Position numbers and translations under genes: made by a program
Notes under the pieces: model-generated
Told to the model about the DNA's origin: nothing
Database searches by the model: none
Seen by the model: the letters and a program-made list of their open reading frames with translations, nothing else
Part shown: piece by piece, positions 7,131 to 15,998 of the stretch
How the letters are laid out: the number at the start of each line of letters is the position of its first letter
Position numbering within the stretch: the first letter of the stretch is position 1
Origin: an uncultured Dorea sp.
GTDB taxonomy: Bacteria; Bacillota; Clostridia; Lachnospirales; Lachnospiraceae
Direction: 5' to 3'
DNA length: 64,000 bases
Assembly (NCBI GenBank): GCA_910585725.1
Contig: CAJUFA010000005.1
Coordinates: forward strand, 75,630 to 139,629

Positions 7131-9695
7131 CTATTTTCGCCCGCAGCACTGCTTATATTTCTTTCCGCTGCCGCATGGACATGGATCATTCGGATATACT
7201 TTCTTCTCCGCACGTTTCTTCGGACCGCGTACGGCAGTATCGTCCTTGTTCGTTCCTGTCACCTTCGCAACCTGCTCCCGTTCCACTTTCTGCTCGATTC
7301 TTACATGGAACAGAGCGCGAATCGTATCCGCGGCGATCGCCTTCGTCATCTCGTCGAACATCTCATAGCCCAGCATCTTATACTCAACCTTCGGATCCCT
7401 CTGACCGTATGCCTGGAGACCGATTCCCTGCCTGAGCTGATCCATGTCGTCGATATGCGCCATCCACTTGGCGTCAATAACCTTAAGAAGGATCACGCGC
7501 TCGATCTCCCGAACATGCTCCGCTTCCGGGAACTCAGATTCCTTCGCCTCATATGCCTTTGCCGCGCGCTCTTTCAGAAGATGTTTCAATTCCTTCTGTC
7601 CGATCCCCCGGATATCCTCGTCTGTAACCGCCGCGATCGGAATCGTATTGTGAATCGTCAGATTCAGCTCCGCGAGATTCCACTCATCGTAATCCTGATC
7701 CGGACTGGTTACCATATCCACGATATTCTCCACATACTCGTTCATCATATGGAAAATGGAATCACGCATATTCTCTCCGTCCAGCACACGGCGTCTCTCC
7801 TCGTAGATAATCTCCCGCTGCTCGTTCATAACCTGATCATAATCTAACAGATTCTTACGGATTCCAAAGTTATTGCTCTCGATCTTCTGCTGCGCTTTCT
7901 CGATCGCGCTGGAAAGCATCTTATGTTCGATCTGTTCGCCGTCCTCAACTCCCAATGCATTAAAGATACCCATCAGTCTCTCCGAACCAAACAAACGCAT
8001 CAGATCATCCTCCAGAGAAATATAGAATCTGGATTCTCCCGGATCTCCCTGACGTCCGGAACGTCCGCGAAGCTGATTATCGATACGCCTGGATTCATGG
8101 CGCTCCGTACCGATGATCTTCATACCCCCCGCCGCTCTCGCCTCATCGTCCAGTTTAATATCCGTACCGCGGCCCGCCATATTCGTGGCGATCGTAACCG
8201 CGTCATGCACGCCCGCCTCGGCTACGATCTGCGCTTCCATCTCATGGAACTTCGCATTTAACACATTGTGCTTGATCCCGCGCCGTTTTAACATTCCGCT
8301 CAGCAATTCTGAATTCTCTATGGTAATCGTACCTACCAGAACCGGCTGATGTCTTCTGTGGGCTTCCTCGATCTCGTCGCACACCGCGCGGTACTTCTCC
8401 TTCTGTGTCTTATATACCGCGTCGTCAAGATCCTTACGAATAACCGGAAGATTAGTAGGTATCTCAACTACATCCATACCATAGATCTCGCGGAACTCCT
8501 TCTCCTCAGTCAGCGCCGTACCGGTCATACCGGCTTTCTTTACGAATTTATTAAACAAATTCTGGAACGTAATGGTCGCAAGAGTCCTGCTCTCTCTCTT
8601 AACCTTCACATGTTCCTTCGCCTCAATCGCCTGATGAAGTCCGTCCGAATAACGCCGTCCCGGCATGATACGTCCCGTGAATTCATCTACAATCAAGACC
8701 TCGTCCTCTTTTACCACATAGTCCTTGTCTCTGAACATCAGGTTATGCGCGCGTAGCGCCAGGATAATATTATGCTGAATCTCCAGATTTTCTGAATCAG
8801 CCAGATTATCAATATGAAAGAACTGCTCAACCTTCTTCACGCCGTCTTCAGTCAGGTTGATATTCTTCTCCTTCTCGTTGACAATAAAATCGCCCGTCTC
8901 TTCAATATCCTCTCCCATGATGGCGTTCATCTTACTGAATTCCCCGCTGGCTTCACCCCGTTCCAACTGACGCGCCAGGATATCGCATGCCTCGTAAAGT
9001 TTCGTAGATTTGCCGCTCTGTCCGGAGATAATAAGCGGAGTTCTCGCCTCGTCAATCAATACGGAGTCCACTTCGTCAATGACGGCATACTTAAGCCCTC
9101 TCTGAACCAATTGCTCCTTATAGATAACCATATTATCTCTTAAGTAGTCGAATCCCAGCTCATTATTTGTCACATAGGTAATATCGCAATTATACGCCGC
9201 ACGTCTCTCGTCATTGTCCATGCTGTTCAGTACGACGCCCACCGTAAGTCCCAGAAACTCATGTATCTGCCCCATCCACTCCGCGTCACGCTTTGCCAGA
9301 TAATCATTGACGGTGACGATATGTACGCCTTCACCCGGCAATGCGTTCAGATAAGCGGGAAGCGTTGACACCAGCGTCTTACCTTCGCCGGTACGCATCT
9401 CGGCAATACGTCCCTGATGAAGGATTACTCCGCCGACAATCTGTACCCGAAAATGCCGGAGGCCTATCGTACGCACAGACGCTTCCCTCACGGCGGCATA
9501 TGCCTCGGGAAGGATATCGTCCAGCGTCTCTCCTTGCGCAAGCCTCTCTCTGAATTCCCTGGTCTTATTCTTAAGCTCACTATTCGAAAGTTTCTGCATC
9601 TCCGGCTCTAATGCCTCCACGGCATCTACGATCGGATAGATTCTCTTCAACTCATTTTCACTATGTGTTCCGAATATTTTCTGTATTAACCCCAT
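7131..9695 (-). CDS. secA: preprotein translocase ATPase SecA
   Basis: Motor of the Sec export pathway, driving unfolded preproteins through SecYEG. The 854-aa protein has Walker A (MRTGEGKTLVS, about residue 100), the DEAD-like VIDEVDSVLIDEARTP, the preprotein cross-linking domain, the second ATPase lobe (AGRGTDI, QLRGRSGRQGD) and helical scaffold/wing domains. It ends in a SEC-C zinc motif (CPCGSGKKYKQCC) that contacts SecB or ribosomes. Full length for Firmicutes. AGGAG lies 11 nt before the ATG, and a TTGAAT-17-TAAAAT promoter lies upstream. It may cotranscribe with prfB. Confidence 0.98.
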   Translation of the reverse strand: MGLIQKIFGTHSENELKRIYPIVDAVEALEPEMQKLSNSELKNKTREFRERLAQGETLDDILPEAYAAVREASVRTIGLRHFRVQIVGGVILHQGRIAEMRTGEGKTLVSTLPAYLNALPGEGVHIVTVNDYLAKRDAEWMGQIHEFLGLTVGVVLNSMDNDERRAAYNCDITYVTNNELGFDYLRDNMVIYKEQLVQRGLKYAVIDEVDSVLIDEARTPLIISGQSGKSTKLYEACDILARQLERGEASGEFSKMNAIMGEDIEETGDFIVNEKEKNINLTEDGVKKVEQFFHIDNLADSENLEIQHNIILALRAHNLMFRDKDYVVKEDEVLIVDEFTGRIMPGRRYSDGLHQAIEAKEHVKVKRESRTLATITFQNLFNKFVKKAGMTGTALTEEKEFREIYGMDVVEIPTNLPVIRKDLDDAVYKTQKEKYRAVCDEIEEAHRRHQPVLVGTITIENSELLSGMLKRRGIKHNVLNAKFHEMEAQIVAEAGVHDAVTIATNMAGRGTDIKLDDEARAAGGMKIIGTERHESRRIDNQLRGRSGRQGDPGESRFYISLEDDLMRLFGSERLMGIFNALGVEDGEQIEHKMLSSAIEKAQQKIESNNFGIRKNLLDYDQVMNEQREIIYEERRRVLDGENMRDSIFHMMNEYVENIVDMVTSPDQDYDEWNLAELNLTIHNTIPIAAVTDEDIRGIGQKELKHLLKERAAKAYEAKESEFPEAEHVREIERVILLKVIDAKWMAHIDDMDQLRQGIGLQAYGQRDPKVEYKMLGYEMFDEMTKAIAADTIRALFHVRIEQKVEREQVAKVTGTNKDDTAVRGPKKRAEKKVYPNDPCPCGSGKKYKQCCGRK

Positions 9696-9751
9696 ATAGA
9701 TAAAAGCTCCTTATCAGTAATTATGGCCGCAGTACAACCACTTTATCCCTC

Positions 9752-9780
9752 ATTTTAGCACTATCCCGCGTTCAATTCAA
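9752..9780 (-). promoter_or_regulatory. promoter of secA
   Basis: Minus-strand TTGAAT (-35, 9775-9780), 17-nt spacer and TAAAAT (-10, 9752-9757), lying 57 nt before the secA start. It probably serves the secA-prfB-hom-apgM-lysC block. Confidence 0.65.
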
Positions 9781-9816
9781 CTAATTTATAAAGTGTTCAC
9801 AAACTGTTAAAGACAT

Positions 9817-10587
9817 CTATCGGAATCTGCAGACTTTTTCATAGGGAATCTCTCCTCCGAAAAGGTTAAGAGCGCTTCCTATCGTAAAGTCAAGCCGCCC
9901 CTCCGAGAGGATCTGAAACCGTTTCAAATCATCAAGACTTCCAATCCCTCCCGCATATGTAATCACATTCCTTTTATGTCCCCTTAACAGCTTAACCAGT
10001 TCCTCGTCGACTCCGGCCGCTCTTCCTTCCACGTCCACGCCGTGCACCAGGAACTCGTCGCAATACTCCGAAATCTCTGCCAGGAGCGTCTGAGTCAGTT
10101 TCACCTCGGTAAATGTCTGCCAGCGGTTCGTTACAATATAGTAATCTCCGTCTTTCTTCCGGCAGCTTAAATCAATCACTACATGCTCTTTTCCCACAGC
10201 CCGGCGCAGACTCTCCATATTCTCCCAACGTATGACTCCGTCCTGAAATACATAAGAAGTGACGATCACATGGCTTGCCCCTGACCGCAGATATTCTTCG
10301 GCATTATAAGACGTCACGCCTCCCCCTATCTGGAGTCCCTGAGGATATGCCGCCAACGCATTCATCGCCTGTTTCTTCGTCTTAATATAATATTCGGAGG
10401 AGGGCGGATTCAGGAGAATCACATGTCCGCCCTTAAGCCCGTCTTTCTGATACATCCGCGCAAAATAATCTGCATCCTGCTCCGCCTGATAATTCTCTAC
10501 CGCCTGATTGTTCTTATCTGTAAGACTCCCCCCTACGATCTGCTTCACCGTCCCGTTATGTATGTCTATACATGGCCTGAATCTCAT
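9817..10587 (-). CDS. hisA: HisA, eukaryote-type ProFAR isomerase
   Basis: Phosphoribosylformimino-5-aminoimidazole carboxamide ribotide isomerase (histidine pathway), a 256-aa beta/alpha barrel. N-terminal RPCIDIHNGTVKQIVGG, the phosphate-binding GGGV (about 92) and the late YAGGIGSLDDL loop are visible. The spacing and motifs, such as DLSCRKKDGDYYIVTNRWQ, follow the HisA form first described from fungi and plants (TIGR02129) rather than the usual bacterial HisA. No other his gene is near. Its start has GGAAGGAG upstream, and it follows the DUF349-like gene by 33 nt. Regulation is not evident. Confidence 0.85.
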   Translation of the reverse strand: MRFRPCIDIHNGTVKQIVGGSLTDKNNQAVENYQAEQDADYFARMYQKDGLKGGHVILLNPPSSEYYIKTKKQAMNALAAYPQGLQIGGGVTSYNAEEYLRSGASHVIVTSYVFQDGVIRWENMESLRRAVGKEHVVIDLSCRKKDGDYYIVTNRWQTFTEVKLTQTLLAEISEYCDEFLVHGVDVEGRAAGVDEELVKLLRGHKRNVITYAGGIGSLDDLKRFQILSEGRLDFTIGSALNLFGGEIPYEKVCRFR

Positions 10588-10620
10588 AAGTCTCTCCTTC
10601 CCGGCTCTTCTGTCCCGTCA

Positions 10621-12078
10621 TTATCCGTTCGTTTTACTCTGCAGATCAGAAATCTGAGCGATTAATTGACTCCTTCTCTCGCCCATACTTCTTATCTTTT
10701 CATTTAAATTGGATAATTTCTCATTCCGGCGGGCTGCAATTTCATATCTATGCGGGTTCGTGTAACTTGGTTCCGGTCTGGACATCAACTCGCTAATACT
10801 GCTCTGAGTCCGACTAATAGCGTTGTCAAGATTAGAAAGCTTTTGTTGTTTTTCTAATAACCGCTCCTGTATTTTTTGCAGATATTCCCTGTGCCGCTGC
10901 TCTCCCGCTATCCTCTTCGCATCATAAAATCTTTGCTTTGCAGCATTAAAGCGTTCTTTCAAATTCTGGTTATCTTTTCCTGCATTTCCCGCGTCATAAA
11001 ATTGCTGTGAAAGACTTCGCATCTGATCGGCGGCGGACCGAAAATCCGATGTACAGTACAGTGATTCCGCCTGACTGATAATACTTTCTTTTCTGGCCTT
11101 GGCCGCATTATATTCCACCTGACGCTTTTCATAATCCTGCCTGGCTCTGTCAAACAAAGTCTGTCGGGCGCGGCTGAATCTCTGCCACAACAGATCATCA
11201 TCCTTCTTCGCAGCTCGGGGAGTCGATTTCCACTGTTCCATAAGCGCCCGCATTTCATCTTTCGCAACTTTAAAATCCGATGCATATGCAAGTGATTCTG
11301 CCTGACTGACGATAGATTCCTTCTTATATCTCGCCTCCTGCTGCTGTGCTTTCCGCTTTTCATATTCCCTTTTTTGCTTTTCACGTATCTCTGTACGGAT
11401 GGAATTGAACCGCTCCCATAATTCGTCGTCTTTTTCTCTGGTCGTACGGGGAAGCGTCTTCCACTCATCAAACAATCGATTCATCCCGTCGCGAACGGCA
11501 TTGGAGTCAGACTCCAAAAGATATCGCAGATCCTGAGCTTCGCTGATAATACGTTCCTTCTTCGTCCATGTCTGGTTATACACTTGTTTCTGCCGCTCTT
11601 GCCGCCTGCTGAATAAATCATTTTTTGCAGCTTTAAATTCTCGTTTTAAAGCCTTATTATCAGCGTAACCGCAAGATCCGACGCTAAAGAACTCCGATTC
11701 CAACTTATTAATCTTGTCTGCATATCCTGGCGCTTCATAATCAAGATAAGAGATTTGCCCTATGATTTCTTTCTTTTTTTTGATCCTATCCTGCCGGGCC
11801 TCGTTGCTATACGCGTCTCTTTTACTAGTGGCTTCTATCTCATGTCTGCCGCCGTCTTCTAAGTCGGGATGCCTGTCCAGTGTCGTCTGAAAGAGACCGT
11901 CAATTTTTTCTACGATATAATGACCGTGTCCTTCGCTGTCCCCTCCGTCCTTTCCTCCATAAAAAGCTTCGATTTCTAACGTATCGCCCTTTTTATCTCT
12001 CCATTCACGGACAACTGCTTTAGGATCTCCAAAATTACTAATAACATCACGTGTATTAACTAAATCTTTCCTGTCCAT
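10621..12078 (-). CDS. coiled-coil protein with DUF349-like repeats
   Basis: A 485-aa, highly charged, helical protein. Residues 1-90 form a compact region with no recognised fold (DVISNFGDPKAVVREWRDKKGD). From about 100 there are four or five units of about 70 residues, each with IISQAESL, a SDFK/R segment, a W or QF turn and LWERF/LWQRF followed by an R/K-rich helix, resembling DUF349 repeats. A final coiled coil (about 410-485) follows. GGAGGGAAT sits just before the ATG at 12078; a longer in-frame form is unlikely. Function unknown; DUF349 proteins have been linked to nucleic-acid or ribosome-associated roles, which is only a hint here. Confidence 0.7.
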   Translation of the reverse strand: MDRKDLVNTRDVISNFGDPKAVVREWRDKKGDTLEIEAFYGGKDGGDSEGHGHYIVEKIDGLFQTTLDRHPDLEDGGRHEIEATSKRDAYSNEARQDRIKKKKEIIGQISYLDYEAPGYADKINKLESEFFSVGSCGYADNKALKREFKAAKNDLFSRRQERQKQVYNQTWTKKERIISEAQDLRYLLESDSNAVRDGMNRLFDEWKTLPRTTREKDDELWERFNSIRTEIREKQKREYEKRKAQQQEARYKKESIVSQAESLAYASDFKVAKDEMRALMEQWKSTPRAAKKDDDLLWQRFSRARQTLFDRARQDYEKRQVEYNAAKARKESIISQAESLYCTSDFRSAADQMRSLSQQFYDAGNAGKDNQNLKERFNAAKQRFYDAKRIAGEQRHREYLQKIQERLLEKQQKLSNLDNAISRTQSSISELMSRPEPSYTNPHRYEIAARRNEKLSNLNEKIRSMGERRSQLIAQISDLQSKTNG

Positions 12079-12245
12079 ATTCCCTCCATACTCTAATTGA
12101 ACAAATTCTCCGATAACCTTAACAAACACTTTAGATTCATTATACTTATCGGAAAAATTCTTATAAAATTAAGCAAAAACCGTGACCGTAATATGTCTCA
12201 GAGAAACATCCCCACAGCCGCTCAAAATTGCAATACGACACAAAT

Positions 12246-12283
12246 AAAAAGAGGACTGCCTATTTTCCGACAATCCCCTTTTT
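12246..12283 (-). terminator. intrinsic terminator after the sortase-substrate gene
   Basis: A 15-bp stem containing three G-U pairs, with an 8-nt loop. On the minus strand it starts at an A5 run and ends in T5 (on the plus strand A5 at 12246-12250, T5 at 12279-12283). It lies about 85 nt after the stop of the secreted protein and may work in both directions. Confidence 0.7.
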
Positions 12284-12366
12284 CTATCACACATAATAAC
12301 AGTTATGCCATATCGCTCATTTTATTCGACAGGGTTTCGCTTCCCTGTTATCTGATAAATTTCAGA

Positions 12367-13107
12367 TTATTCACCTGTCCTTGGAGACTTTGTCTTAACT
12401 GGTGTAACCGGCTCGCCTTTTGCATTGTAAGGAACAACCTTACCGTTAGATGTTACTTTAACGTAAGCAACTGGTGATAAGCTGGTAAAATGTACGGTAA
12501 CACGTGCGTCGTCGCCGTATAATTCAACGATTCCCTCTAATACTTCCCATCTGCCGTTTACATAGTGAAGTACATAGATGCTGTCGCCATTCTTAAGTCC
12601 CTGCTCTGATGCAGATCCTACGCTAACCTGAATATCAATTCCGCCTGCCGGTATCGGCTTGTCAATCCAATTGCCGTTCTCGTCATATTCGCCGTAACGA
12701 ATATCACCCGTCTTCATCAGAGCGCACTGAACGTCGTTCGGAAGATTACAAGCTGCTTTAATAACCTCTTCGATCTTCTCTGGGTCGCTGAGAGTATCAA
12801 CAACTTCTTTATACTGCTCCTCTGTAAGATCCTTTTTAGCATCGCTAAGGTATCCTGGCATTACATCGTATTCCAACTCGCTTGAGAACCAAACTGCCTC
12901 GACAACTGTTAATCCTTCGTTGTACTCTTTCTCCATTTCCTTACGAATCTCTTCGTCGGTCTTTGGAGGATCTACTGGCTTCTCAGTCTTCGGCGGATCC
13001 TGCGGGCTTGGATCTTTATCTTCTACTTCTGTCGCAAATGCTGTCATGCTCATGCTAAGGCAAAGAACGCCTGCGCTAATCAGAGCAACTAATTTTTTCA
13101 TTTTCAT
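12367..13107 (-). CDS. secreted protein ending in a sortase-like SPRTG motif
   Basis: A 246-aa exported protein: signal peptide 1-25 (KKLVALISAGVLCLSMSMTAFA), a Pro/Asp/Lys-rich linker (DPSPQDPPKTEKPVDPPKT), an acidic helical part, and a beta-rich region (about 140-225) with IDIQVSVGSASEQGL and VTVHFTSLSPVAYVKV, a style seen in Clostridial cell-surface proteins. The last six residues are SPRTGE, close to the (S/N/P)PxTG signal read by class B sortases of Clostridia, but no hydrophobic tail follows. Sortase B lies immediately upstream in the same operon, so it is a likely partner. AAGGAG precedes the ATG; a terminator follows. Confidence 0.75.
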   Translation of the reverse strand: MKMKKLVALISAGVLCLSMSMTAFATEVEDKDPSPQDPPKTEKPVDPPKTDEEIRKEMEKEYNEGLTVVEAVWFSSELEYDVMPGYLSDAKKDLTEEQYKEVVDTLSDPEKIEEVIKAACNLPNDVQCALMKTGDIRYGEYDENGNWIDKPIPAGGIDIQVSVGSASEQGLKNGDSIYVLHYVNGRWEVLEGIVELYGDDARVTVHFTSLSPVAYVKVTSNGKVVPYNAKGEPVTPVKTKSPRTGE

Positions 13108-13188
13108 TTTGTTTACTCCTTCCTTTTTTCTGTTACTTTGTGTGATTATATATTAAAGCTTCTCATGCCTTAATATCTCTAAAAACAT

Positions 13189-14013
13189 CTAATCTTCCCT
13201 TGTCGCGTTCACCATCCATCTATTGTTCGGGGCGTTGGAAATACATGTGGAAAGAGTGATAATCCCTGTCTCCTGCGTCACATTCACCTCGTTATTGACA
13301 TGTCCGTTAATCGAGCTTCTAAGCTCATCCAGATATGTCTGGAAATCCGCCGGATCAGAGAAGTTGTAATTCTCCATCAGGTAACGGTCGTCAAAGGTAA
13401 TCGCGGCAAAAATCCTGTACTTCAACGTCTTATCCGGAAGATAGATATAGATATAAGGATTACCGTCAAAAAAAGCCTGATCTTCGAACTTGTGGAGATC
13501 CGCAAACATACTGCCGTTCTTCATGTTATGTCCGTATATAACATTGACCGGATCGGTGAAATCCTTTGCATTATACTTTTCCGTATAGATGGAACCCGGA
13601 AGCCCTTCCAACCCCTCAATCGTGTGATCAAGATAATAAGAGATATCATCGGAATCACTTTGAAGAATCGGATAATCCACGTTCGTTCCCGGTATCCAGA
13701 TCCAGGCGTACACATCCGGATTCACAGCCTGAGCGGCTGCAAAATCAATCTTCCGGTATATCGGATCATCCGCGTCTACCGTCACTTCGATTTTTAAATC
13801 GTCATACCGTTTCGCCGCCTTATCAGGATCTGCTTTTTTCGCCTGTTCAGCCGCCGCTTTGGCTTTCTGCTCAGAATTATACAGGTAGAATCCGGCTCCC
13901 GCCCCGGCTCCCGCCAACACCACCAGCACAAGGACAATGATGATAATCCTGCTTTTTCCTAATCCTTTTTTGCTCTTTTTAGGTTGATCCTGTTCGAATT
14001 CTTCTTGAATCAT
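13189..14013 (-). CDS. srtB: class B sortase
   Basis: Membrane transpeptidase that joins surface proteins to peptidoglycan. The 274-aa protein has a cytoplasmic KK-rich start, one membrane segment (about 24-47) and the sortase barrel. The active site is clear: His in VIYGHNM, Cys in TLSTC and a late Arg in NNRWMVNATR. The length and the inserted helix before the Cys fit class B. The neighbour downstream (82 nt) ends in SPRTGE, and an LCP cell-wall ligase gene lies 31 nt upstream, so the three form a cell-surface operon. GGAGGG lies 9 nt before the start. Confidence 0.93.
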   Translation of the reverse strand: MIQEEFEQDQPKKSKKGLGKSRIIIIVLVLVVLAGAGAGAGFYLYNSEQKAKAAAEQAKKADPDKAAKRYDDLKIEVTVDADDPIYRKIDFAAAQAVNPDVYAWIWIPGTNVDYPILQSDSDDISYYLDHTIEGLEGLPGSIYTEKYNAKDFTDPVNVIYGHNMKNGSMFADLHKFEDQAFFDGNPYIYIYLPDKTLKYRIFAAITFDDRYLMENYNFSDPADFQTYLDELRSSINGHVNNEVNVTQETGIITLSTCISNAPNNRWMVNATRED

Positions 14014-14044
14014 GTTAATTTCCCTCCGTCAAATATCCATACTG

Positions 14045-15274
14045 TTATTTCTGTGCAATTTCCTCGTAAAAATAACTAATCACAATCTCTTTCAACTGCT
14101 CTTGGTTCGGAATATATTCCATCACCTCGCCGGGCCATGTCGCCTCTCCCGGAACCGTCGTCATATTCTCGGCGCTTAGGTTCACTTCTAATAATTCCGG
14201 CACAAGATACGCGATATCCTCTACCGTAATATTCGTACACATGTTGTCTTGCAGACCGTTATATATATTAAGAGGAAGCGAAAGATCATTCCTTACCACT
14301 TCTTTTGCCGTAGCAAAATAATTCGTTATGTATTGCTTCTGCCGGTCCAACCTCCCAAGGCTGCTGCCATAAACCTGACTATCCCGTTCCCGTACATAAT
14401 CCAGCGCCATGTCTCCCATCAGATGAACCACCTCGCCGGCATAATATGTTCCGCTGTCTCCCTCCACATCTTCCAGTATCTGTACGTCCACACCGCCGAT
14501 TGCGTCGTTCAAAATCGAGACGGCGTTCAGATTGATGGAACAGTAACGCTGGATCGGCACCTGATAGAGCAGATTGGATACTGTTTCAACCATCAGTTCA
14601 CAACTTGCGGCAGCGTCTTTCCCGTATACATATTGATAATTAAGCTGCACGTTCTCGTTCCGGTCAAAATTGCCTTCAGGATCTATAACTTTGATCTGCG
14701 TAATCGTCTCCCGCGGAATAGCGAGCATCTTAATCTCACCGCTCTCAACATTAATACTAATTAGAACGATAGTATCCGCGAAGCCTTCGCTTCCGGATTC
14801 CACCTGAGGAATTATGGTTTTTTCTTCAATCGGGATATCTTTATCAATCCCGAGACACAGAAAATTGATTACATCTTCGTTATACTTATATTTCTTATCT
14901 TTGTATGTAATAAAAAGTCCCTCTTCCGGATTACTTTCGTCTTCGGCGTCAGGTTTCACCGTTGTCTTCAGGTTCTTCTCTCCCTGAGCGCGCAAATAAA
15001 AGAAGCTTCCTGTTAACCCTGCGGCCATAACCACCAAAGCAGTCACCACGCATAACACGATCTTCTTCCATCTTTTCATAGACAGAAATCTTCCCATTAT
15101 ACCCGCCGCAGAATTTCCTGCAGCTTCGGCATCGTCAGAAAGCCTGTCTTCAAACTCATCTTCATAGAGGATTTCTGTTATATACTCCGAAACCTCCTGA
15201 TCATCTAGAGATTTCTGTGTCCCGGCAAAATTCTGGGGATTATTCTCCTTATGGAAAAAATCTTTACTTTTCAT
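14045..15274 (-). CDS. LytR-CpsA-Psr (LCP) family protein
   Basis: LCP enzymes move wall polymers such as teichoic acids or capsules from lipid carriers to peptidoglycan. The 409-aa protein has a long cytoplasmic N-terminus (about 70 aa), one membrane segment (VVTALVVMAAGLTGSFFYL) and the extracellular LCP domain from about residue 130: NFLCLGIDKD, FADTIVLISI, AIPRETITQI (phosphate-binding Arg region), NAVSILNDAIGGVDV and YVRERDSQ. The start is ATG at 15274 with GGAGGAAATT; a 10-codon longer form lacks this. A near-consensus promoter is 49 nt upstream, making it first gene of the LCP-sortase-substrate operon. Confidence 0.92.
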   Translation of the reverse strand: MKSKDFFHKENNPQNFAGTQKSLDDQEVSEYITEILYEDEFEDRLSDDAEAAGNSAAGIMGRFLSMKRWKKIVLCVVTALVVMAAGLTGSFFYLRAQGEKNLKTTVKPDAEDESNPEEGLFITYKDKKYKYNEDVINFLCLGIDKDIPIEEKTIIPQVESGSEGFADTIVLISINVESGEIKMLAIPRETITQIKVIDPEGNFDRNENVQLNYQYVYGKDAAASCELMVETVSNLLYQVPIQRYCSINLNAVSILNDAIGGVDVQILEDVEGDSGTYYAGEVVHLMGDMALDYVRERDSQVYGSSLGRLDRQKQYITNYFATAKEVVRNDLSLPLNIYNGLQDNMCTNITVEDIAYLVPELLEVNLSAENMTTVPGEATWPGEVMEYIPNQEQLKEIVISYFYEEIAQK

Positions 15275-15322
15275 AATTTCCTCCGCATCATTTCTTAGGA
15301 CCAATTCTTTTTTTATATTAAA

Positions 15323-15350
15323 ATTATACTTTATTCTTTGAAAATGTCAA
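15323..15350 (-). promoter_or_regulatory. promoter of the LCP-sortase operon
   Basis: Minus-strand TTGACA (15345-15350), 16-nt spacer and TATAAT (15323-15328). Both boxes are perfect sigma-A consensus, 49 nt upstream of the LCP start codon. Confidence 0.82.
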
Positions 15351-15382
15351 GTATAAACCTTACAAAGTTTATTATGATAAAA

Positions 15383-15436
15383 AAATAGTTGCTTTTCATT
15401 TTCGAATATTCATTCGAAAATGAAAAGCAACTATTT
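15383..15436 (-). terminator. long-stem intrinsic terminator after the N/D-rich lipoprotein gene
   Basis: A perfect 25-bp inverted repeat with a 4-nt loop (arms 15383-15407 and 15412-15436). On the minus strand the stem ends in a T run, so it terminates the lipoprotein transcript. The stem is mostly A/T and unusually long and exact; it also isolates the LCP operon promoter just downstream. Confidence 0.75.
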
Positions 15437-15460
15437 GAAATTTGAAACCGCTTCTATAAT

Positions 15461-15787
15461 CTAACGGTTTTTATCTGTCTCGCGGTCTGTGTCGTTATTA
15501 GTGTCGTTACCATCCAAAGCATCGCCAATATCATCTGCGCCGTCGCGTACATCATCGCCGATCTCGTCGATAACATTGTTATTATTATTGTTGTTGTCTG
15601 AACCGTCGACCGCATCATTTGTATTGTTATCATCGCGGTTATTATTGTTTGTTCCATTATTATTGTCTGTTGCAGCATTATTATTCGCTGCATTGTCGTC
15701 TGCGTTGCCGTCGCTTCCACATGCCGTCACGCCAAGCATTACTCCTGTACACATAAAGATTAGTACGATTTTTTTCAACTGTTTCAT
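15461..15787 (-). CDS. small Asn/Asp-rich lipoprotein
   Basis: A 108-aa protein with a lipoprotein signal: KKIVLIFMCTGVMLG followed by VTAC, Cys23 being the predicted lipidation site. The mature part is almost entirely Asn, Asp, Gly and Ala with runs of N (up to 7) and a repeated DD(I/V)GD pattern, so it is probably an unstructured surface polypeptide. The reading frame is supported by the signal peptide, a GGGAGAGACAG ribosome site and the strong terminator after it. No enzyme motif. Runs of AAT/AAC codons make length variation between strains likely. Confidence 0.75.
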   Translation of the reverse strand: MKQLKKIVLIFMCTGVMLGVTACGSDGNADDNAANNNAATDNNNGTNNNNRDDNNTNDAVDGSDNNNNNNNVIDEIGDDVRDGADDIGDALDGNDTNNDTDRETDKNR

Positions 15788-15998
15788 CTCTGTCTCTCCC
15801 TTTCATGTATCATTATCTATAATCAAGTATTACTTGTACCAGTAATATTCACATAAAATTAAAAAAGTATACTTAAATTAATAATTTGTATACGGAAGAT
15901 ATTACTAAGAATACCTTGATTTTCCAGAAAAAACAGATTAATTCAACACTATCTAATAAAACAAGCATAATAACATATTGTTTCCCGAATATTTTCCA

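Noticed and set aside
15454..15720. Met/Thr/Ile-rich minus-strand frame overlapping the N/D-rich lipoprotein gene
   Set aside because: A frame shadow of AAT/AAC runs; no ribosome site, and the lipoprotein frame has a proper signal peptide.
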